DNA of 18,450 bases, from assembly GCA_007116995.1 (NCBI GenBank), contig SKHL01000261.1:1-18450 (forward strand). Reading direction: 5' to 3'. Both the position numbers and the translations under genes were made by a program. The stretch comes from Limnochordia bacterium (GTDB lineage: Bacteria; Bacillota; Limnochordia; Darwinibacteriales; DTU012). Below the pieces are notes generated by a model. That model worked only from the letters and a program-made list of their open reading frames with translations. It did no database searches and was not told where the DNA came from. Shown here piece after piece: positions 15,397-18,450 of the stretch; position 1 is the stretch's first letter; each line of letters opens with the position of its first letter.

Positions 15397-17493
15397 CTAA
15401 CTAAACGTAATCGCATCTCCGTCCTGTAAGATGTCAGTAAACCCAGCTTCTTCTCCGTTTAAGCGAATCTTAAACTTTGGTTTATTTCTTAATTCTTCAA
15501 CGGGGTAGACCCGAAAAACATCACTAAGAATATACATATCCGTGTTTCTCGTTCCATAACTAATATGATCATTGTCTTGTACAAAATGATTCCAATCCAC
15601 AGACACCCCATTCACTAGAGGATGATTAGGTTCTAAAGTGACGGATTCACCATTCACGGTTACGTTAATGGAGGATACACCCCCTGCTTGGGTCACAATG
15701 TCCTTTACCCTCGGATACTCGGGCTGATAGTGAATTCTCATCCCAGTGGTCAGTTCCATATCCAGCTTTGCATCGTCCTGATTTACCTGTAATACATAGT
15801 TTAGGGGAAGTGAGCGCACTTGATCATTAAGCTGTAATCGGATTTGTTTCTGCTCACCCACCCCGAAGAAGGCTAGCGCTTCACCTACAGTAAGGCATTC
15901 CTCAATGGTAATATCATCACCCTTTTTTACCTGGTAAGAGAGGGGTTGCGATATCCCGTTTACCAACACTTTTGGTGACAGAGTTAGAGTTTTTCCATTT
16001 ATATAAAGCTTTTTGATACTACGGGAAAGATCCACCACATCAGCTAAAGACACCGGCGTGGGTCCTGCTTGGGTCGGCAGGTTTATCTCGATCACGGAAT
16101 CCGCCTCTAGGCCCGTCGTTAACTTTGCTGGCTGGCCATTACATAAAATAGAGAGCTGCTCTCCTATGGATTCTTGCAGGGTCTGTTTCCTCCCGTTAAT
16201 TGTAACTTCTAGAGAATTTTCTTCAAAATAACTGCCTGGTGTGCCCACATATAATAGCACATCACCGATGGTCAAATCGGGCAGTTCTAAAAATTGCACG
16301 GACTGGGAATTAATGGTTACCTTCTGCAGATCCATGGACAGACCATCTAAATGGGCACACCCGATGCTAATGGGTGTAATGGCCTGGGGACCCCCAAAAC
16401 CCAACTCTCCCTTGATAGATGTGAGAAAATCCCGTTGACGAATACGCACTAATTGCTCTGATAGCCCAAGTTCTGCTGCTAATACTGGGGCGAGATCTGG
16501 GGTAAGACTGCCTCCCCCTACTAGAATAACACCTTTGGGCGCTTCACCATTTAAGCGAACCACCTCTTGTGCTACTTGACTAACCAGACTTTGCAGCGGA
16601 GCTTGAATAACCTCTAAGACTTGATCTCGCTCTAAATTTAAGGAATTGCCTAAAGCATCTTTACACTCTAGCATAGAGCTACCCTCTAGGTTCCGCTTGA
16701 GCCTTTCTGCTACGGTAAAATCTAACAAAAAGTGTTGCGCTAGACAGTCCGTTACCTCATCCCCCGCGACCGGCACCATACCATAGCCCTGCACGGCCCC
16801 TTGGTGAGAAATAGCAATATCTGACGTCCCCGCACCTATATCTACTAAGGCAATGTTTAACATCCGCATAGACGTAGGTACCACTGTGTGGATAGCTGCA
16901 ATCGGTTCTAACGTCATCGAAGCCATCTCAAGATTGGCCATTTCCAAGGCACCGGCCAAGGAATTTACCACAACCCGTGGCAAAAAGGTAGCAATCACTT
17001 CAACGGCCATTGTATCAGCTTGGTGTCCTACTAATGCTGCAATGTACTCTTGATCTAAGTGATAACTAGTAACACTATACCCCGAGCAGAGATAGGATTC
17101 ATATCCATTGGCTGAACTAACCTGTGTAAGATTGGAGAGAGCTTGTCCGACAGCCTGTAACTCGAGCATCTTAACCATTGATTCATTGATCCGTTCATGA
17201 CCTTTTAACATGCAGCTAGAGCGACCTGGTTTTGTTAACAAGGATCGACCAGCAGCAGCCACGGCTGCTTTTGTTAGTGACAACCCACTAGCTTCGCTTA
17301 ATTTGTTCTTTACGTCGGCAATAACCTGAGCCACCTTGGGAATGTGGTGAATCTGTCCATCTCGCATCGCCCCTGGTAGTTGATCCTGCTGCCACGTATG
17401 GTGAATATGAAATCCCTCGTCCGTCTTTTCCATGATCAAACCAGCGATCTTACACGTACCAATATCTAGCGCAAAGATAATTGAATTGTCCAC
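15397..17493 (-). CDS. FtsA-like actin-family ATPase with C-terminal tandem repeats
   Basis: A 698-residue protein much longer than FtsA or PilM (about 350-450). The first ~385 residues are an actin-fold ATPase: phosphate-1 loop FALDIGTCKIAG (7-18), an FtsA-type inserted subdomain, phosphate-2 loop ALVDIGAGTSDIAI (215-228), and adenosine loop GVILVGGGSLTPDLAP (321-336). Residues about 392-698 hold five related units of some 50-80 residues, each ending in an NG-containing turn and a GDxI-type strand, for example LTIGDVLLYVG, LTVGEALAFFG and PRVKDIVTQAG. These look like small beta-grasp folds. No membrane-targeting helix typical of FtsA is evident at the C-terminus. The start is GTG 17493 with GAGGTG upstream. 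Its cellular role is unknown; a division, shape or pilus scaffold is the family expectation. Confidence 0.8.
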   Translation of the reverse strand: MDNSIIFALDIGTCKIAGLIMEKTDEGFHIHHTWQQDQLPGAMRDGQIHHIPKVAQVIADVKNKLSEASGLSLTKAAVAAAGRSLLTKPGRSSCMLKGHERINESMVKMLELQAVGQALSNLTQVSSANGYESYLCSGYSVTSYHLDQEYIAALVGHQADTMAVEVIATFLPRVVVNSLAGALEMANLEMASMTLEPIAAIHTVVPTSMRMLNIALVDIGAGTSDIAISHQGAVQGYGMVPVAGDEVTDCLAQHFLLDFTVAERLKRNLEGSSMLECKDALGNSLNLERDQVLEVIQAPLQSLVSQVAQEVVRLNGEAPKGVILVGGGSLTPDLAPVLAAELGLSEQLVRIRQRDFLTSIKGELGFGGPQAITPISIGCAHLDGLSMDLQKVTINSQSVQFLELPDLTIGDVLLYVGTPGSYFEENSLEVTINGRKQTLQESIGEQLSILCNGQPAKLTTGLEADSVIEINLPTQAGPTPVSLADVVDLSRSIKKLYINGKTLTLSPKVLVNGISQPLSYQVKKGDDITIEECLTVGEALAFFGVGEQKQIRLQLNDQVRSLPLNYVLQVNQDDAKLDMELTTGMRIHYQPEYPRVKDIVTQAGGVSSINVTVNGESVTLEPNHPLVNGVSVDWNHFVQDNDHISYGTRNTDMYILSDVFRVYPVEELRNKPKFKIRLNGEEAGFTDILQDGDAITFS

Positions 17494-17525
17494 TAATTAC
17501 ACCTCTTCGATCTATCGACATAAGC

Positions 17526-17540
17526 GGGACATATCGTCCC
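17526..17540. promoter_or_regulatory. Palindrome GGGACATATCGTCCC upstream of the FtsA-like gene
   Basis: GGGAC and GTCCC flank a five-base centre, 33-47 bases upstream of the GTG start. It is the second copy of the palindrome at 4429-4445. A regulator site or a small dispersed palindromic repeat are the two explanations. Confidence 0.45.
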
Positions 17541-17603
17541 TTTCATTCTGTGTCTTCTGACAAACCCATAACTGTTTCATGTGCTATTAGTTAACTACAT
17601 TCG

Positions 17604-17893
17604 TTATCCGGTTTTTGATTCCTCCCTAGCCCCTCTGAACAAGTAGATCCAACTTGGCTGCTTTCTTTCCATAGAGATCAGGCTCTCCATTGTTTCCTTA
17701 GAACTAGGATGGGCGATCGTAACTAAGTGTTTTGCTACTTTTACATCTATTTAATCAGATACATTAGAAAGACCCGCGAACACTCGATTAATCTCTTCCT
17801 CATTTCCTTGTAACCGCCAAACTGGTCTCAGCAATAGCATTGGCATCGCTTAACCGCTACTTCCATCTTTTCATCAAAAACAGCTAACGTCAC
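17604..17893 (-). pseudogene. Decayed open frame directly after pglX
   Basis: Right after the pglX stop the minus strand still reads like protein, but in pieces: VFDEKMEVAVK in the pglX frame, then after a one-base shift DANAIAET, after another one-base shift VWRLQGNEEEINRVFAGL, a TAA at 17751-17753, and in that same frame KVAKHLVTIAHPSSKETMES through to a stop at 17604-17606. Joined, this would be a protein of about 95 residues broken by two frameshifts and one stop. The NEEEINRVF part faintly resembles the NEEELNRIF motif inside PglX, but the rest does not, so identity is open. The remaining bases up to 17494 hold only the FtsA-like leader. This fills the 400-base gap between the two genes. 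Confidence 0.4.
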
Positions 17894-18450
17894 CTAGATC
17901 CGAGCCAACAGATCAGCCTGGTGTGCCTTATTACCAGCCCTGTGCGATAAGGTTACTCCTTGAAACTTAGAATAGTTTACTGCGACACCATCGTCAAAGT
18001 CGATCTCTACTTTATTACTAGCCACATAGCTAAGGACTTGATCATAACCTCGGCATTCCTCTATCTGCTGGAACACTTTTTCTTTTCTTTTTCTAGCTAG
18101 GGTTTTCTCTCGTTGCGAAATACTCGATTCTATCATCACGTCGAGGTGGCCGAGTTCAACCTCATATTGCCGCTGTAAGGGGTGGAGGTAGTTAGTCCTC
18201 ACTCGGGCTACCGTGTATGGATCATAGCGATGCATGTAAATTAAGGCATTAAAGCCATTACCCGGACCACTATGAAACAACCAATAAATTGGTCGTTTTT
18301 GATACGTCCTGAGATGGTCCGCATAAAAGCCCTCTAAGAAATAGGTCCGAATAGTTTGTCTAGACGACTCATTCCCTTTCTTACCTAATGTCTCTGCGAT
18401 ATAGTGTATATTCTCTTCAAGGCAATTCGCTCCGAAGCTAAGTTCAATGA
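17894..18450 (-). CDS. pglX: BREX type 1 adenine-specific methyltransferase PglX, C-terminal part
   Basis: The last 184 residues of a gene that runs off the right edge; the frame is open from 18448 to the TAG at 17894-17896. PglX is the N6-adenine DNA methyltransferase of BREX phage defence, marking host DNA so that phage DNA can be blocked, and is normally about 1,100-1,250 residues. The family's C-terminal signature is clear: RTYFLEGFYADHLRTYQKRP, then IYWLF, GFNALIYMHRYD, TVARVRTNYLHPLQ, a charged coiled coil, DFDDGVAVNYSKFQGV and the ending ADLLARI. No catalytic motif lies in this part. A TTG at 18280 is only an internal codon, not the start. pglZ and brxL, which usually follow pglX, are absent downstream. 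Confidence 0.88.
   Translation of the reverse strand, partial: IELSFGANCLEENIHYIAETLGKKGNESSRQTIRTYFLEGFYADHLRTYQKRPIYWLFHSGPGNGFNALIYMHRYDPYTVARVRTNYLHPLQRQYEVELGHLDVMIESSISQREKTLARKRKEKVFQQIEECRGYDQVLSYVASNKVEIDFDDGVAVNYSKFQGVTLSHRAGNKAHQADLLARI

Noticed and set aside
15285..15416. Upstream in-frame extension of the C39 exporter (44 codons)
   Set aside because: It has no ribosome binding site, overlaps the end of the FtsA-like gene, and the conserved peptidase begins right after ATG 15284, which has GAAGGAG.
17507..17580. 22-codon leader peptide ahead of the FtsA-like gene
   Set aside because: The ATG has no ribosome binding site and the peptide has no attenuator-like codon run.

Overview
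The window looks like chromosome from a Bacillota (Clostridia-like) bacterium of moderate GC content. Genes have strong AGGAGG-type ribosome binding sites, some TTG and GTG starts, compact spacing and almost all lie on the minus strand. The protein families fit this: an AraM-type glycerol-1-phosphate dehydrogenase, a C39-peptidase ABC exporter and an FtsA-like actin-family protein. No rRNA, tRNA, CRISPR array, intact insertion sequence or complete mobile element was seen.

Region 1 (1-2716, minus): a calcineurin-like phosphoesterase follows the glycerol-1-phosphate dehydrogenase in a probable two-gene operon that ends in a hairpin terminator at 3-38. Divergent from it at 2884 is a 71-residue protein with four cysteine pairs and a clear extended -10 promoter.

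Region 2 (3172-6970, minus): a CofE-like F420-0:glutamate ligase family protein, a small cupin, an EamA (DMT) transporter and a HisA of the eukaryotic (HIS6-like) subtype, outside any visible histidine operon. A 58-codon open frame sits just upstream of hisA. The leader in front of the CofE-like gene carries a perfect 10-bp hairpin and a GGACATATTGTCC palindrome.

Region 3 (7350-10325, plus): one large GH106-like glycoside hydrolase without a signal peptide, closed by a strong terminator. A back-to-back minus-strand terminator serves the facing kelch gene.

Region 4 (10572-11977): a six-bladed kelch-type protein (minus) with a recognisable sigma-A promoter about 230 bp upstream and an 18-bp perfect hairpin in the leader, then a gene-poor stretch with broken coding-like fragments.

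Region 5 (11978-17493, minus): an FtsA-like protein with five C-terminal tandem repeats, then a peptidase-containing ABC exporter and a translationally coupled HlyD-type adaptor. The exporter and adaptor form a double-glycine peptide export pair, but no precursor peptide is visible.

Region 6 (17494-18450, minus): the last 184 residues of a BREX type 1 PglX methyltransferase run off the right edge. Where pglZ and brxL would usually follow there is only a decayed open frame (17604-17893), so this is either the edge of a BREX island or a system with altered gene order.
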